Below, piece by piece: positions 51,185-60,849 of a DNA stretch of 64,000 bases. The notes under the pieces were generated by a model that was given only the letters and a program-made list of their open reading frames with translations, ran no database searches and had not been told where the DNA came from. The stretch comes from Furfurilactobacillus rossiae DSM 15814 (GTDB lineage: Bacteria; Bacillota; Bacilli; Lactobacillales; Lactobacillaceae). Location of the stretch: assembly GCF_000428925.1 (NCBI RefSeq), contig NZ_AUAW01000012.1:1-64000 (forward strand), written 5' to 3'. Both the position numbers and the translations under genes were made by a program. The stretch's first letter is position 1; each line of letters begins with the position of its first letter.

Positions 51185-52117
51185 TTATTTAGTTTCGTCA
51201 TTGTTATCATGCCGGCGTTTAGCCTCATTTTTCAGCATTTCATACTGTGCCGACATGTTGTCGTAAATTTGCTTGGCGTTATCCAAATTCTTCTTAGTGA
51301 CGTTCAAACGGCCAGCCAACTCTGCATTCGAGTAACCGGATAACCGTTGTTGGGTGTGGACGGTCATTTTGTAGGCGTGAGAGACAGCGCCGTAACTGAC
51401 ACGACCTAGCTCAACGATTTCAGTGCCGACACCCTTGAAACTTGGTTGCGTGCTAAATCGGTCGATGCTGGTGACAGCGTGTTGGCTGACATGAGTGTTC
51501 CAATAAGTAATCAGTGGGCCAGTAAAGAAGGCGACGATAATCGTTGCGATGCCGACTGGACCGCCAGCCAAAAGCGCTGCGAGCATGAAGAGAACATCTT
51601 GAACGATCCGGACGATGCGGTATTGAATGTGCAAACGGTCCGACGCAATTGGTGCAATCGCATCATATGGGGCCACCCCAAGGTCGGCAGTCATGTATAG
51701 AGAAGCACCTAACGTAAATAGCAACAGGCCAATAATGGCATCCGCCAAAATCGTAAACAGGTTAACAGTCGACGGTAAAATCGATTTATAGATGGCGGAG
51801 AACCACTGAATTTCATAACCGACCAGTACCATGTTCAGCACGGTCCCAATCCCGATTTTCTTGCGGTCAAGTAAAACGATGAAAACGAAAATGACCACGT
51901 TAGCAGCCAATTGATATGTACCTAAACTGAGGCCAAATTTGTTCGCCATGCCGGTGTTTAAAGCGGTGAAGGGGTCCAAACCGACTTGGCCTTCGCGCAA
52001 GAAGGTGGTTCCGAGCGATAAGATGGCAATGCCGAAGAACGACATCAGTGTTTTTAAGGTCACACTGATGACCTTGTTGGGTTGAGGCTGATCCTTAGTT
52101 GATTCGATGTTTGTCAT
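51185..52117 (-). CDS. YczE/YyaS/YitT-family membrane protein with cytoplasmic tail
   Basis: 310 residues. The first ~205 form five or six hydrophobic helices typical of the YczE group (GTTFLREGQVGLDPFTALNTG, then ADLGVAPYDAI). The last ~100 residues are a hydrophilic predicted helical tail with heptad character (NVTKKNLDNAKQIYDNMSAQYEML). Family function is unclear; B. subtilis YczE affects lipopeptide production. AGGAGGT precedes the ATG. Confidence 0.82.
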   Translation of the reverse strand: MTNIESTKDQPQPNKVISVTLKTLMSFFGIAILSLGTTFLREGQVGLDPFTALNTGMANKFGLSLGTYQLAANVVIFVFIVLLDRKKIGIGTVLNMVLVGYEIQWFSAIYKSILPSTVNLFTILADAIIGLLLFTLGASLYMTADLGVAPYDAIAPIASDRLHIQYRIVRIVQDVLFMLAALLAGGPVGIATIIVAFFTGPLITYWNTHVSQHAVTSIDRFSTQPSFKGVGTEIVELGRVSYGAVSHAYKMTVHTQQRLSGYSNAELAGRLNVTKKNLDNAKQIYDNMSAQYEMLKNEAKRRHDNNDETK

Positions 52118-52392
52118 AGAGACCTCCTAGGACGTTAATTACTTAAATTATCGTCTAACATACAAAAAGTTATCGTTAATTTCAAGGGTTAGTGCTTCAT
52201 TGGTCTATTAGAAGACTAAGATGGAAAGCGATGAACGACTGGTCTTATAGCCATTTGCGACCATATTGGTTCGTGGATTAAGTTAACGTTAAAAAGTCGC
52301 ACTTACACGGCGAAGTCCACGTGATGGGGTGCTATCGAATCGGCAGACGTGTAAACTAGTTAGTAATGAATTTACTGAAAGGAGGACGAATC

Positions 52393-53538
52393 GTGGCAGA
52401 GGTTAATGAAGAAAATGATCCGAATCGCACAGATGTTGGCGACTTCTTGAAAGTGTTTGCCTGCACCGCAGTGATGTTACAAACGGTCCTCGGATTCGCC
52501 CTCGACGTTGGCCCAAGTACTGCTCAGCAATCTTGGATTATCGGCTGGTACAATGCCGTTAAGTTCACCGCCCCTGCCTTCATTTTCGGAATCCTCTACA
52601 CAACGGTTCGAACGACCTCACTGCGAACTTTGCATGGCGATTATCTGCCCTATCTGCAGACGCAGTGGACAGCCTTGTTTACGCCAACCATTTGGTGGAC
52701 GTTGGCTTATCTAGTCTTAATGCCGAGTCTGCAACAACGGGAACGCTTCGACGGTCTAGTGAGTTTCAATTGGCAGTTTGTGAACGGTAACGCGGCGCCA
52801 CACCTGTGGTACAACACGATGATGTTGCAATTCATTATCTTAATGCCACTGTTTGTCGGCTTAACGCGATGGCTGACCGGTCATTCAGGGCGAGGCGTAG
52901 CGGTTAGTTTGATCACCCTAGTTGGTTACGTTTGGTGGGTCGCCATTTACGATGTGGAAGTCTTCAATGGTCCGCGTGCAAATGACTGGTACCTGCTGGA
53001 TCGCGTGTTTATTAGCTTTATCTTGTACGCTATTGCCGGGATTCTGCTCTGGGTGTTCCGCGACCAGCTGATACCGCTGCTGACCCGTTGGTGGTGGATC
53101 GCCGCCGTTACTCTGATTTGGTCTTGGTGGCGCAACAATGTTGAGTTGAAAAGTTTCAATGTCGGACTGACATTTGCTAATGCGCCTTATTTAAAACCGG
53201 CCGGAGTAGTTTACGCGCTGAGTGCAATTGTCCTCATTATTGCGCTGGCGTTGTGGCTGATTAAACGGCAATCTCAGTTGTTGCCCACAGTTCATTTTCT
53301 CGCCGTCTATGCATACCGCGCCTTTCTGGGCAACGTTTTCTGGATGAACCTATTGTGGCAAGGTGAACGACTATTCGGCTGGCAGAGCAACAATGCACTG
53401 GGCGCTCGCGTCGCCGTGACGTATGTGCTCGGATGGGCGATTGCGTTTGGCTTCGCGATTGAAGGTCACCGGCTGGAAACGTGGATTAAAGCGGGTGCCG
53501 AACGGATTTACCTGAAAGTCGAACAATCTAAAGCTTGA
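52393..53538 (+). CDS. Acyltransferase-family (AT3-like) membrane protein
   Basis: 381 residues from a GTG start at 52393, seven bases after GGAGG (52381-52385). The in-frame ATG at 52366 precedes that site and is rejected. About ten hydrophobic helices resemble membrane acyltransferase-3 proteins that O-acetylate wall or surface glycans. The usual N-terminal R-x-x-A-x-x-x-V-x-x-x-H is not clear (it reads FLKVFACTAVMLQT), so the active His is missing or shifted and enzymatic function is uncertain. Confidence 0.72.
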   Translation: MAEVNEENDPNRTDVGDFLKVFACTAVMLQTVLGFALDVGPSTAQQSWIIGWYNAVKFTAPAFIFGILYTTVRTTSLRTLHGDYLPYLQTQWTALFTPTIWWTLAYLVLMPSLQQRERFDGLVSFNWQFVNGNAAPHLWYNTMMLQFIILMPLFVGLTRWLTGHSGRGVAVSLITLVGYVWWVAIYDVEVFNGPRANDWYLLDRVFISFILYAIAGILLWVFRDQLIPLLTRWWWIAAVTLIWSWWRNNVELKSFNVGLTFANAPYLKPAGVVYALSAIVLIIALALWLIKRQSQLLPTVHFLAVYAYRAFLGNVFWMNLLWQGERLFGWQSNNALGARVAVTYVLGWAIAFGFAIEGHRLETWIKAGAERIYLKVEQSKA

Positions 53539-53548
53539 GTGAACGTAA

Positions 53549-53584
53549 AAAACCTTCGCAGATGAAATTCTGTGAAGGTTTTAT
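53549..53584 (+). terminator. Bidirectional terminator between acyltransferase and zwf
   Basis: A 14-bp stem with one wobble pair (53549-53562 with 53569-53582), A-rich on one side and T-rich on the other. Confidence 0.9.
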
Positions 53585-53590
53585 TTGTCT

Positions 53591-55054
53591 CTATTTAGTC
53601 GGGTCAAACGCCCAGTAGCGTCCAGTCCGTGTTAACAATTTGTCGGCTTGTTCCGGTCCCATGCTGCCTAATAGGTACTGGTGAATAATCGGTGAGGTCT
53701 TTTGCCAACCTGCCCGGAGCGCATCGATAAACTGCCAGGCAACGGCGATTTCGCGCCACTGCGGGAAGTTTTCCGTATTGCCATCGATAATGTCACTCAG
53801 CAGCGATTCGTAGGCTTCTGGAGTCTCGAATCCAGTTGCTGGTTGCGTGTTAGCAAGAATTGCATTGGTCGAGCCAAATGTTTCTTCATCGCTGTCCCGC
53901 GTGTTGAGTTGCATCGACAATCCTTCATCGGGATCAATGAGGATCGTCAAGATGTTTGGCGCCAAGTGGTCAATCACTTGATGATGTTCCTCAAATAGTT
54001 TGAGCTGTGGCGCTTTGAACACCACGTCAATCCGTGTCGTTTTTGTTGCCAAACGTTTGCCTGTCCGGAAGTAGAAGGGCACGCCATCCCAACGGTAGCT
54101 GTTGAAGTTCAGTTCCCCAGCGACAAACGTTTCCGTTCGTGAAGTCTTGGGGATGCGCTCCTCGTCGAGATAGGCGGGCTCCTGCTGGTTGCCAAGATAC
54201 TGACCCAGCACAAATTGCTGATTAATTAGCTGCAGGTCCGGCGTCTTCAACATGCGTAACGCGGCTACCTTGGCCTCCGTCACGTCCCCTTGTCGAAGCG
54301 AGATGGGCTGATCCATCGCTAACAAACTAATCAGTTGGAAAATATGATTCTGCACCATATCGCGGGTTGCCCCCATCTGATCATAGTAACCGGCTCGGTT
54401 TTCAAGCCCGACCGTTTCACTCAGCGTTACCTGAACGTTGTCGATGAAGTGGCTGTTCCAGATGCCTTCTGTTAGACCGTTGCCAAACCGCGTCAACATA
54501 ATGTTCTGCACCATTCGTTTCTCGAGGTAGTGGTCAATCCGGAAAATCTGGTCCTCGTGGAAGAGATGATTCAATTGTTCATTTAACGCCTTGGCACTGG
54601 GATAGTCCTGACCAAACGGTTTTTCGATAACAACGCGTTTATATCCAGGACGGGCCAGAAAACCACTATCTGGCAGGCTGGCGATAATCGGGCTAAATAA
54701 GCGCGGCGCAACGGCAAAGTAAAAGATGCGATTGCCACCGAGATCAAATTTCTTGTCGATCTCGTGTGACTTGGTAGCTGCTGCCGTATAATCGGTAGCT
54801 TTTGTCACATCCATTGTTTGATAGAAGATATGCTGTAAAAACCCGGGGATGTCTGGTTTCGTTGATCGCCGCAAAAAAGGCCGAATGAACTCCCGATAAT
54901 CATCGTCCGTAAAATTCCGATTCGACAGAATCAGTACCGCAAAGTTCGCGAGTTTCCCAGTATCGAATAGCCCCAGCAACGACGGCATCAACATCCGCGT
55001 CGTCAGGTCACCCGTCCCGCCAAAAATCACTAATTGTACGTTTGAAGTTGCCAT
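53591..55054 (-). CDS. zwf: Glucose-6-phosphate 1-dehydrogenase
   Basis: 487 residues, normal length. It has the NADP loop GGTGDLTTRML, EKPFGQD and the active-site RIDHYLEK with the catalytic His region, and ends in a C-terminal domain containing the substrate-binding YFRTGKRL. It oxidises glucose-6-phosphate to 6-phosphogluconolactone, feeding NADPH and the phosphoketolase/pentose phosphate route. It is transcribed alone here without gnd. GGAGGAAG precedes the ATG. Confidence 0.95.
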   Translation of the reverse strand: MATSNVQLVIFGGTGDLTTRMLMPSLLGLFDTGKLANFAVLILSNRNFTDDDYREFIRPFLRRSTKPDIPGFLQHIFYQTMDVTKATDYTAAATKSHEIDKKFDLGGNRIFYFAVAPRLFSPIIASLPDSGFLARPGYKRVVIEKPFGQDYPSAKALNEQLNHLFHEDQIFRIDHYLEKRMVQNIMLTRFGNGLTEGIWNSHFIDNVQVTLSETVGLENRAGYYDQMGATRDMVQNHIFQLISLLAMDQPISLRQGDVTEAKVAALRMLKTPDLQLINQQFVLGQYLGNQQEPAYLDEERIPKTSRTETFVAGELNFNSYRWDGVPFYFRTGKRLATKTTRIDVVFKAPQLKLFEEHHQVIDHLAPNILTILIDPDEGLSMQLNTRDSDEETFGSTNAILANTQPATGFETPEAYESLLSDIIDGNTENFPQWREIAVAWQFIDALRAGWQKTSPIIHQYLLGSMGPEQADKLLTRTGRYWAFDPTK

Positions 55055-55207
55055 GTCCGCACTTCCTCCACGCGTTTTGTGCTAAATCTAGCATGAAATA
55101 AATACGAGGGAGCAATTCAGTATTTGAAAATGGAGATTGCGTCATGGCCAGGCCAACAGTATTCATTCAGTGATTTTACGAACATACGATTAGGCCAAAC
55201 ATAAAAT

Positions 55208-55504
55208 TTAGTTCTCATCGGAAACATACTGATGAACAGCAGGCAAGTGTGTAACAAGATTTGACAATTCACGATTAAATTGTTGATTGTGCCCAGAGTT
55301 AGCATGTAATTCGATAGAGGATTCGCTATCCCAGGCTTCGATCATTTGAAGCTCATACTGGTTTTCAACATCCTGGAACAAACTAAATGATATATTGCCT
55401 CGGTCTTTTCTAGCGTGGTCAATTTCAACTAAGGCAGCCTTTTTAAACTGTGTTAACAATTCTTGATCATGTTTGATATGAAATTCGCAGTTAATGATTT
55501 GCAT
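55208..55504 (-). CDS. ABM-domain putative quinol monooxygenase
   Basis: 98 residues, a single antibiotic-biosynthesis-monooxygenase (dimeric ferredoxin-like) fold: MQIINCEFHIKHDQELL, SFSLFQDVENQYELQMIEAW and HANSGHNQQFN with the conserved His. Small YgiN-like proteins oxidise quinols or act as dimeric accessory proteins. Start at ATG 55504 with AAAGGA; the open frame beyond it is non-coding. It diverges from the nucleoside hydrolase. Confidence 0.82.
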   Translation of the reverse strand: MQIINCEFHIKHDQELLTQFKKAALVEIDHARKDRGNISFSLFQDVENQYELQMIEAWDSESSIELHANSGHNQQFNRELSNLVTHLPAVHQYVSDEN

Positions 55505-55609
55505 AATGGTGTCCTTTCTTGAATAAAACATGTAATGTAAATGTGGATTAAAGTACATTTTCCACAATTGAAAAGTGATATTGTTAGTGGAAAAGTTGGA
55601 GGCCTTGTT

Positions 55610-56545
55610 TTGGAAAAAATTATTCTGGATTGTGACCCTGGTCATGATGATGCAATCGCAATGATGATCGCAGTAGCAAACCCCAATATTGAGTTGTTGG
55701 CCGTTACGACCTCTGCGGGTAACCAAATGCCAGGGCGGACATTGACCAACGCTATGTCGTTGCTGACTTTGATGAAACGTCAAGATATTCCGGTAGCATC
55801 GGGTGATAAAAAGCCTTTGATGCGTGACTTGATCACTGGTGTTAGCATGCATGGTGTTACTGGTTTGGATGGTGCAGATTTGCCGCATCCAGATTTTTTT
55901 GCACAAAATGTACCGGCAACGGAACTAATCGCGAGGGTTTTACAAGAGCAGGATGATCCAGTAACAATTGTGGTTACTGGGCCATGCACCAATATCGCAC
56001 TATTTTTATCCGTCCATCCTGAGTTGGTCAATTCAATTAAACAAATCGTCATTATGGGTGGCGGTATGGGTCTCGGAAACTGGGAGCCTACTACAGAATT
56101 TAATATTCTGGTGGACCCTGAGGCCGCAAAAATCGTATTTGATTCTGGTGTGCCGATTGTTTTAGCACCCTTGAATGTTGCTTTTGAAGCGCAACTACTC
56201 GATGAAGATGTCAAAAAAATTAACAAGATTACAAACCCAGTTGGTGAAGCAGTTTCTGGATTAGTTGCTTATTACGGCATTGCTTTTGGTCAGGATCGTT
56301 GGGGATTTAAGGGGTTGCCACTATACGATCCATGCACTATTGCGTGGCTGATTGATCCAGATATGTTTGAAGGTCGTGTCTGCAACGTTGAAATTGAGAC
56401 TAAGGGAGAGTTAACGTCCGGTGAGACAATTATTGATTACTACAATATGACGCACCGTAAAAAGAACGCTAACGTACTTTTTCATATAAACAGGGAGAAG
56501 TTTGCTCATTTAGTTATTTCTAGCTTGGAGTCGTTTGATAATTAA
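55610..56545 (+). CDS. Inosine/uridine-preferring nucleoside hydrolase
   Basis: 311 residues from a TTG start at 55610, seven bases after GGAGG (55598-55602), giving MEKIILDCDPGHDDAIA. The DxDPGHDDA calcium-binding motif, VTTSAGN and the late EIETKGELTSGETI segment identify the family. It hydrolyses N-glycosidic bonds of ribonucleosides for salvage. Substrate preference cannot be assigned. A strong convergent terminator follows. Confidence 0.92.
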   Translation: MEKIILDCDPGHDDAIAMMIAVANPNIELLAVTTSAGNQMPGRTLTNAMSLLTLMKRQDIPVASGDKKPLMRDLITGVSMHGVTGLDGADLPHPDFFAQNVPATELIARVLQEQDDPVTIVVTGPCTNIALFLSVHPELVNSIKQIVIMGGGMGLGNWEPTTEFNILVDPEAAKIVFDSGVPIVLAPLNVAFEAQLLDEDVKKINKITNPVGEAVSGLVAYYGIAFGQDRWGFKGLPLYDPCTIAWLIDPDMFEGRVCNVEIETKGELTSGETIIDYYNMTHRKKNANVLFHINREKFAHLVISSLESFDN

Positions 56546-56547
56546 AG

Positions 56548-56595
56548 AATAACCGTTCAAATGCCTAAAAATAGGCTCTTGAACGGTTATTTTTA
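56548..56595 (+). terminator. Bidirectional terminator after nucleoside hydrolase
   Basis: A 13-bp perfect stem (56548-56560 with 56579-56591) with an inner GCCT/AGGC extension and T5; shared with the convergent oxidoreductase gene. Confidence 0.92.
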
Positions 56596-57528
56596 TAACG
56601 TCACGATGACCTTTCCATCAGGATTTCCGTTTGAAACGAGGTTTTGCCCGTTTCGAATACCTAAAAGAGTGAAAGACTCCATCTTGCCGATGCTGACGTG
56701 AAGCTGATTATTTCTAATCATTAAAGATATGGCGGCAAAGGCGTCGCTGTCTAAATAATCTTTCTTGGGAATCATTTGGCGGTATGAAGCATCTGGTTTT
56801 TGCGTTGTATCGTTGGGAAGTGTTGTTAAGGATACATAGATTCCCCTCGGTTTAACGATAGGGACACCAGCTTTGGCACCAGTTCCACCGTTTGTGGCAT
56901 CAACAACAATGTCAGCTACGGAGTTGAACTTTTGTCCGACATGCTCAGTATCGTAGGCACCAAATTCATTTGCTCCGAGTTTTAGCACTGTTTCTTTTGC
57001 TGTATTGACATCTGTACCGATGACGTATAGTCCTAGTGCTTTGGCCATTTGAACAATCATTGATCCGACGCCACCTGCTGCACCTAGAACTACGATTGTT
57101 TGACCTGGACGCACTTGAGCGATATGAACGAGAACGTTGTATGCAGTGATTCCTGAAAGGGGGAGTCCTGCTGCTTCGTTTCGATCATACTCAGCAGGTC
57201 GTAGACCGATGTTAGCACTTGAAACTTTGAAATATTCAGCGTAGGTGCCTGTACCAGCATGTGCAATGATTTCATCGCCAATGTGATAATCAGAAACATT
57301 ATTACCAACAGCAGTAATGCGTCCGACCGCGTCTGTCCCTAAAATTGTTGGGAATAGAAGAGTAACGGAATTTTTGAATCGTCCGCTTCGTACAGCTACG
57401 TCAAATGCATTGATTGCAAAAGCTTCGTTTTTTACTAATACTTCATTGGCCGAAATCGTGGGCATTGGCATTTCCAATTCTTCCATGACGTTGGCATCGC
57501 CGTATTGATTGAAGCCGAATGCTTTCAT
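56593..57528 (-). CDS. Zinc-independent alcohol dehydrogenase/quinone oxidoreductase family
   Basis: 311 residues of the MDR superfamily. The GroES-like N-terminus is MKAFGFNQYGDANVMEELEMP, and the Rossmann loop is VLGAAGGVGSM. No structural zinc cysteines are present, which fits the quinone oxidoreductase branch. Start at ATG 57528 after AAGGAGG. It is last in a four-gene minus-strand cluster with an UPF0303 protein, a Gfo/Idh dehydrogenase and a sugar transporter, so it may act on a cyclitol-derived ketone. Confidence 0.85.
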   Translation of the reverse strand: MKAFGFNQYGDANVMEELEMPMPTISANEVLVKNEAFAINAFDVAVRSGRFKNSVTLLFPTILGTDAVGRITAVGNNVSDYHIGDEIIAHAGTGTYAEYFKVSSANIGLRPAEYDRNEAAGLPLSGITAYNVLVHIAQVRPGQTIVVLGAAGGVGSMIVQMAKALGLYVIGTDVNTAKETVLKLGANEFGAYDTEHVGQKFNSVADIVVDATNGGTGAKAGVPIVKPRGIYVSLTTLPNDTTQKPDASYRQMIPKKDYLDSDAFAAISLMIRNNQLHVSIGKMESFTLLGIRNGQNLVSNGNPDGKVIVTL

Positions 57529-57564
57529 CTTTGATAACCTCCTTGGCAAAGGAATCTACTATTT

Positions 57565-58023
57565 TTATGACTGCTTTAAGGCAGACAATGCCTTATATGC
57601 CAAATCGTGATCGCCCTCATCAGTTAAGCCAGAGACGATTAATGTGCCTACAATACCAGTGCCTTGAACGCAGATTGGAAAACCACCACCAACGATTGCG
57701 TAATCCTTGGGGCTAAGTCCGTTTGACTGGTAGTAATTATCTGGATTATCAGCATAGATTGCCTTTTCTAGTAGCGAACTATGCTCGTAAGCATTCACAA
57801 CATTGGCTTTTTTCTCAATCCAAATATTGTTTTCATTGGTTGTGCTCGTGCCGGCATGGAAATAAACTTCACGGTCATTCTTTGTAATTAGAATGCATAC
57901 GCGTTGAAAATCATCTCCACCAATGGTTTTTAATTTTTCAACTAATCGATCAACATCTTTTAAACCGAAGTGATCTAATGTTGCGGCATCTTCCTGTTTA
58001 AGAATCTCATCAATTGATAACAT
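57565..58023 (-). CDS. UPF0303/HbpS-GlcG-like (haem_degrading domain) protein
   Basis: 152 residues. The GlcG/HbpS fold shows in VNAYEHSSLLEKA and YAIVGGGFPICVQGTGIVGTLIVSGL, the conserved Gly-rich part of UPF0303. Members bind haem or small ligands, and some are found in catabolic operons with unknown roles. It lies 9 bp after the Gfo/Idh gene, so it is cotranscribed. Confidence 0.84.
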   Translation of the reverse strand: MLSIDEILKQEDAATLDHFGLKDVDRLVEKLKTIGGDDFQRVCILITKNDREVYFHAGTSTTNENNIWIEKKANVVNAYEHSSLLEKAIYADNPDNYYQSNGLSPKDYAIVGGGFPICVQGTGIVGTLIVSGLTDEGDHDLAYKALSALKQS

Positions 58024-58032
58024 ACTGACCTC

Positions 58033-59064
58033 CTAATCTAATGAAAAGTTCGTGTCCACCTTTTGTGGGAGACCTGTTTCTAAGGACTTCTGAGCTGCAA
58101 TGGCCGCACGTTGCGCCATGATGACATCTTGTCCGGAGGCAACGACGGGTTCATCGTTTAGAATTGAATTAACAAATGCCTTCATTTCGTTAATGTAAGC
58201 ATTACGATAGCGTTGAACAAACATCGGTAGAGGCTTTTTCATAATCTTGCTTTTATCAGTGTACAGTTCGACAGTGCTTTCACTAACGTTTTCTGCTTTT
58301 AACATTCCTTCAGATCCGAATACTTCAACACGTTGATCATAACCGTAGACGGCACGACGACTATTATCAATAACGCCGTATGCGCCGTTTTCAAACTGCA
58401 AAACGAGCGCTAATGTGTCAATATCGTTGATATCCTTGAGTGTGGGATCGATTAAGGTGCCACCCTTTGCGTAAACTTCGGCAATGTTGCTGTTCATCAT
58501 GTATCGAGCCATGTCAAAGTCATGCATGGTGAAATCAAATAAAAGTCCGCCGATTCGCTGAATGAGATCATGAGGTAATAAGTCAGGGTCCCGCGAAGTT
58601 ATTTTAACGACTTGTGGTGTTCCGATTTCTCCTTGTCGAACATTTTCAAAAATATTGCGGAACTGAGGATCCATTCGACGGTTAAAACCCATTTGCAACT
58701 TAACGTGGTTTTTTTTGACGGCTCGAAGAACGTTAACGCTGGCTTCTTCAACGGTGTTCATGCTCAGTGGCTTTTCGCAGAAAATATTTTTACCTGCGTT
58801 TGCTGCGGCCGTCACAATTTCTTCGTGAGTATCCGTAGAAGTAAAGACAAAAACGGTGTCAATATCGGGATTGTTCAAAATGTCGTGATAGTCGCGAGTT
58901 TGATTTGTAATCCCAAGATCGTTTAATTCAGTTGAGATCTTTTCGATAAAAACATCTGCAACCTGAACAATATGAATTTCAGGAATCGTCATTAGATTGT
59001 GTAAGTGCATTTGACCTGCACGACCAAGACCGATAATACCGACGTTAATACGTTTCATACTCAT
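58033..59064 (-). CDS. Gfo/Idh/MocA oxidoreductase (inositol dehydrogenase-like)
   Basis: 343 residues. The NAD fold has VGIIGLGRAGQMHL, then the family EKP motif FCEKPLSMN, and a C-terminal domain with MGFNRRMDP and the HDFDMARYM segment holding the catalytic Asp/His pair. It closely resembles the dehydrogenase at 60970 in shared segments such as KITSRDP, FTMHDFDMAR and [17 protein letters not shown]. It is probably a cyclitol (myo- or scyllo-inositol) dehydrogenase. AGGATGG lies before the ATG. Confidence 0.88.
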   Translation of the reverse strand: MSMKRINVGIIGLGRAGQMHLHNLMTIPEIHIVQVADVFIEKISTELNDLGITNQTRDYHDILNNPDIDTVFVFTSTDTHEEIVTAAANAGKNIFCEKPLSMNTVEEASVNVLRAVKKNHVKLQMGFNRRMDPQFRNIFENVRQGEIGTPQVVKITSRDPDLLPHDLIQRIGGLLFDFTMHDFDMARYMMNSNIAEVYAKGGTLIDPTLKDINDIDTLALVLQFENGAYGVIDNSRRAVYGYDQRVEVFGSEGMLKAENVSESTVELYTDKSKIMKKPLPMFVQRYRNAYINEMKAFVNSILNDEPVVASGQDVIMAQRAAIAAQKSLETGLPQKVDTNFSLD

Positions 59065-59090
59065 AATTTAAAACCATCCTTTATGCATTA

Positions 59091-60548
59091 TTATTTTGAT
59101 TCGGGATTAACTCCTGAATCATCGCCATATTTAAATTCCAGTTGGATTTGTTCGAGAGATTTGCCCCGTGTTTCTGGAGCAAATTTGTAAGCGAAGATGA
59201 ACGATAGAATGTTGCAACCAACGAAGACTACAAAGGTGAGAGATAATCCAATGGCTGACATCAATATTGGGAAAAAGAACCCAACTAAAAAGTTTGAGAA
59301 CCAAAGGAAGAATGTTGATACGCCCATGCCGAGACCACGCAAATTTTGAGGAAAGATTTCTGAAAGCAACAACCAAGTTGTGGGCGAAATGCATCCTTGG
59401 AAAAAACCGAGAAACGACATGGTCAAAAGAATTACAAAGAAGGGCAGCAGTGACGAATGACTAAGCGTAGCCGATACAATCGCGATTAAGACCAGTGAAA
59501 TGCTGGTTCCTGTGATTCCTGTTAAAAGCATTCGTCGTCGATTGACTCGATTCATCATGCGCATGCCAATGTAGGTAGCTACTACTGAGACCAACCCATT
59601 GGAGATGTTGGCGATTAGTGCGGCACTATGACCAAAACCGGCTTTCATGAGAATTGTCGTTCCATAGTACATCATGATGTTGATTCCAATAATCTGTTGC
59701 ATAACACCTAGACCGATGCCGATTAGGACTAAACGACGAATCCATGGTTTACCCAAGTCGCGAAAACGAGCTTGAGCAGTTTCTTTTTCCTGCGCCAAGG
59801 TATCCTTGATTTGTTGTATTTCTCTTTCGGAGCTGGCCTTGTCCGGTCGAATTTCGGTTAACGTGGACAATGCTTCTTTTGTTCGGCCTTGCATAGTTAA
59901 CCAGCGGGGCGATTCAGGTACAGTTAGCATGCCGAAGAAAAGTAATACGGCCGGCACCATGCCAAAAGCAATCATATAACGCCAGATGTTGGAAACATTC
60001 GTAAAAATAGAACCTAACGCTGCATTGACGATGAAGGCGAGCAATTGACCACCAGTTATCATTAGTTCGTTCTGTGTAACCAATCGTCCACGAATGGCAG
60101 GTGTCGACATTTCTGATAAAAATGTCGGAACGATGACGGATGCCCCACCGACGGCCAATCCTAACAAGAAGCGAAAAATGATAAGAATAAGAGCATTAGG
60201 TGCGATGGAACAGATAGCAGTTGCTGCAAAGAAAACGAATGAGAGGTAAAGAAGAACCCGCTTTCTACCGAATTTATCTGCTAGACGCCCTGCCGCAATA
60301 GCGCCGATAGCGGCACCTAATGTAATACCGCTCGTGACTAAACCTTCGTCAGTTGGCGTTAAATTTAGTTCCTTAGGTGACGACATATACGAAAGTGCAC
60401 CATTAATGACTCCGGTATCGACTCCAAACAAAAGTCCACCGAGAGTTGATATGATGGCGATACGGCGTAGGTTTTTGGAAGCTTTTGTGTTAATTGACAT
60501 TTTTGACTGCACATCTGAAGCTTCAGGACCAGTTGAATCATCGTTCAA
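59091..60548 (-). CDS. Sugar porter-family MFS transporter (inositol transporter-like)
   Basis: 485 residues, twelve helices. Sugar porter signatures are present: GVDTGVINGAL, GRLADKFGRKR, PESPRWL, and PETRGKSLEQI at the C-terminus. It is most like IolT/xylose-type H+ symporters; inositol is inferred from the neighbouring iol genes. I start it at TTG 60548, eight bases after GGAGG (60557-60561); the GTG at 60557 overlaps that site. First gene of the minus cluster. Confidence 0.88.
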   Translation of the reverse strand: MNDDSTGPEASDVQSKMSINTKASKNLRRIAIISTLGGLLFGVDTGVINGALSYMSSPKELNLTPTDEGLVTSGITLGAAIGAIAAGRLADKFGRKRVLLYLSFVFFAATAICSIAPNALILIIFRFLLGLAVGGASVIVPTFLSEMSTPAIRGRLVTQNELMITGGQLLAFIVNAALGSIFTNVSNIWRYMIAFGMVPAVLLFFGMLTVPESPRWLTMQGRTKEALSTLTEIRPDKASSEREIQQIKDTLAQEKETAQARFRDLGKPWIRRLVLIGIGLGVMQQIIGINIMMYYGTTILMKAGFGHSAALIANISNGLVSVVATYIGMRMMNRVNRRRMLLTGITGTSISLVLIAIVSATLSHSSLLPFFVILLTMSFLGFFQGCISPTTWLLLSEIFPQNLRGLGMGVSTFFLWFSNFLVGFFFPILMSAIGLSLTFVVFVGCNILSFIFAYKFAPETRGKSLEQIQLEFKYGDDSGVNPESK

Positions 60549-60735
60549 AATAGCCACCTCCAGAAAAAAAGTAAATGTGTAGACGATTCAGCTATTGAAT
60601 CGTCATTTTTTTTGAGCAAATTATGATATGAAATCGACATCTTTGTGCAAGCCGTAACGCTGCAATGGCCTTAACAAGGACATCATCTTCACAAAGTGAT
60701 TGTGCGCACAAGAAGATAATTTAACTTCGGCTTGA

Positions 60736-60842
60736 ATTATTTCACGAGTGCTTGTGATTGTCAACACATCAAAGTAAAACGCTTTCTTTTTAAGTTTAAA
60801 AATAAAATGTGATGTTGACAAAAGCCTTTATCATGCTATTAT
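60736..60842. promoter_or_regulatory. Divergent iol promoters with cre-like site
   Basis: Minus promoter: TTGACA (complement of 60759-60764), 17 bp, AATAAT (complement of 60736-60741). Plus promoter: TTGACA (60815-60820), 16 bp, TATTAT (60837-60842). Between them, GTAAAACGCTTTCT (60774-60787) keeps the WAARCGYTWWC core of cre. Catabolite repression of both arms is predicted. Confidence 0.75.
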
Positions 60843-60849
60843 GGCGTCA

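Noticed and set aside
55505-55906. N-terminal extension of the ABM monooxygenase
   Set aside because: The extension overlaps the nucleoside hydrolase start antisense and lacks domain similarity; AAAGGA precedes ATG 55504.
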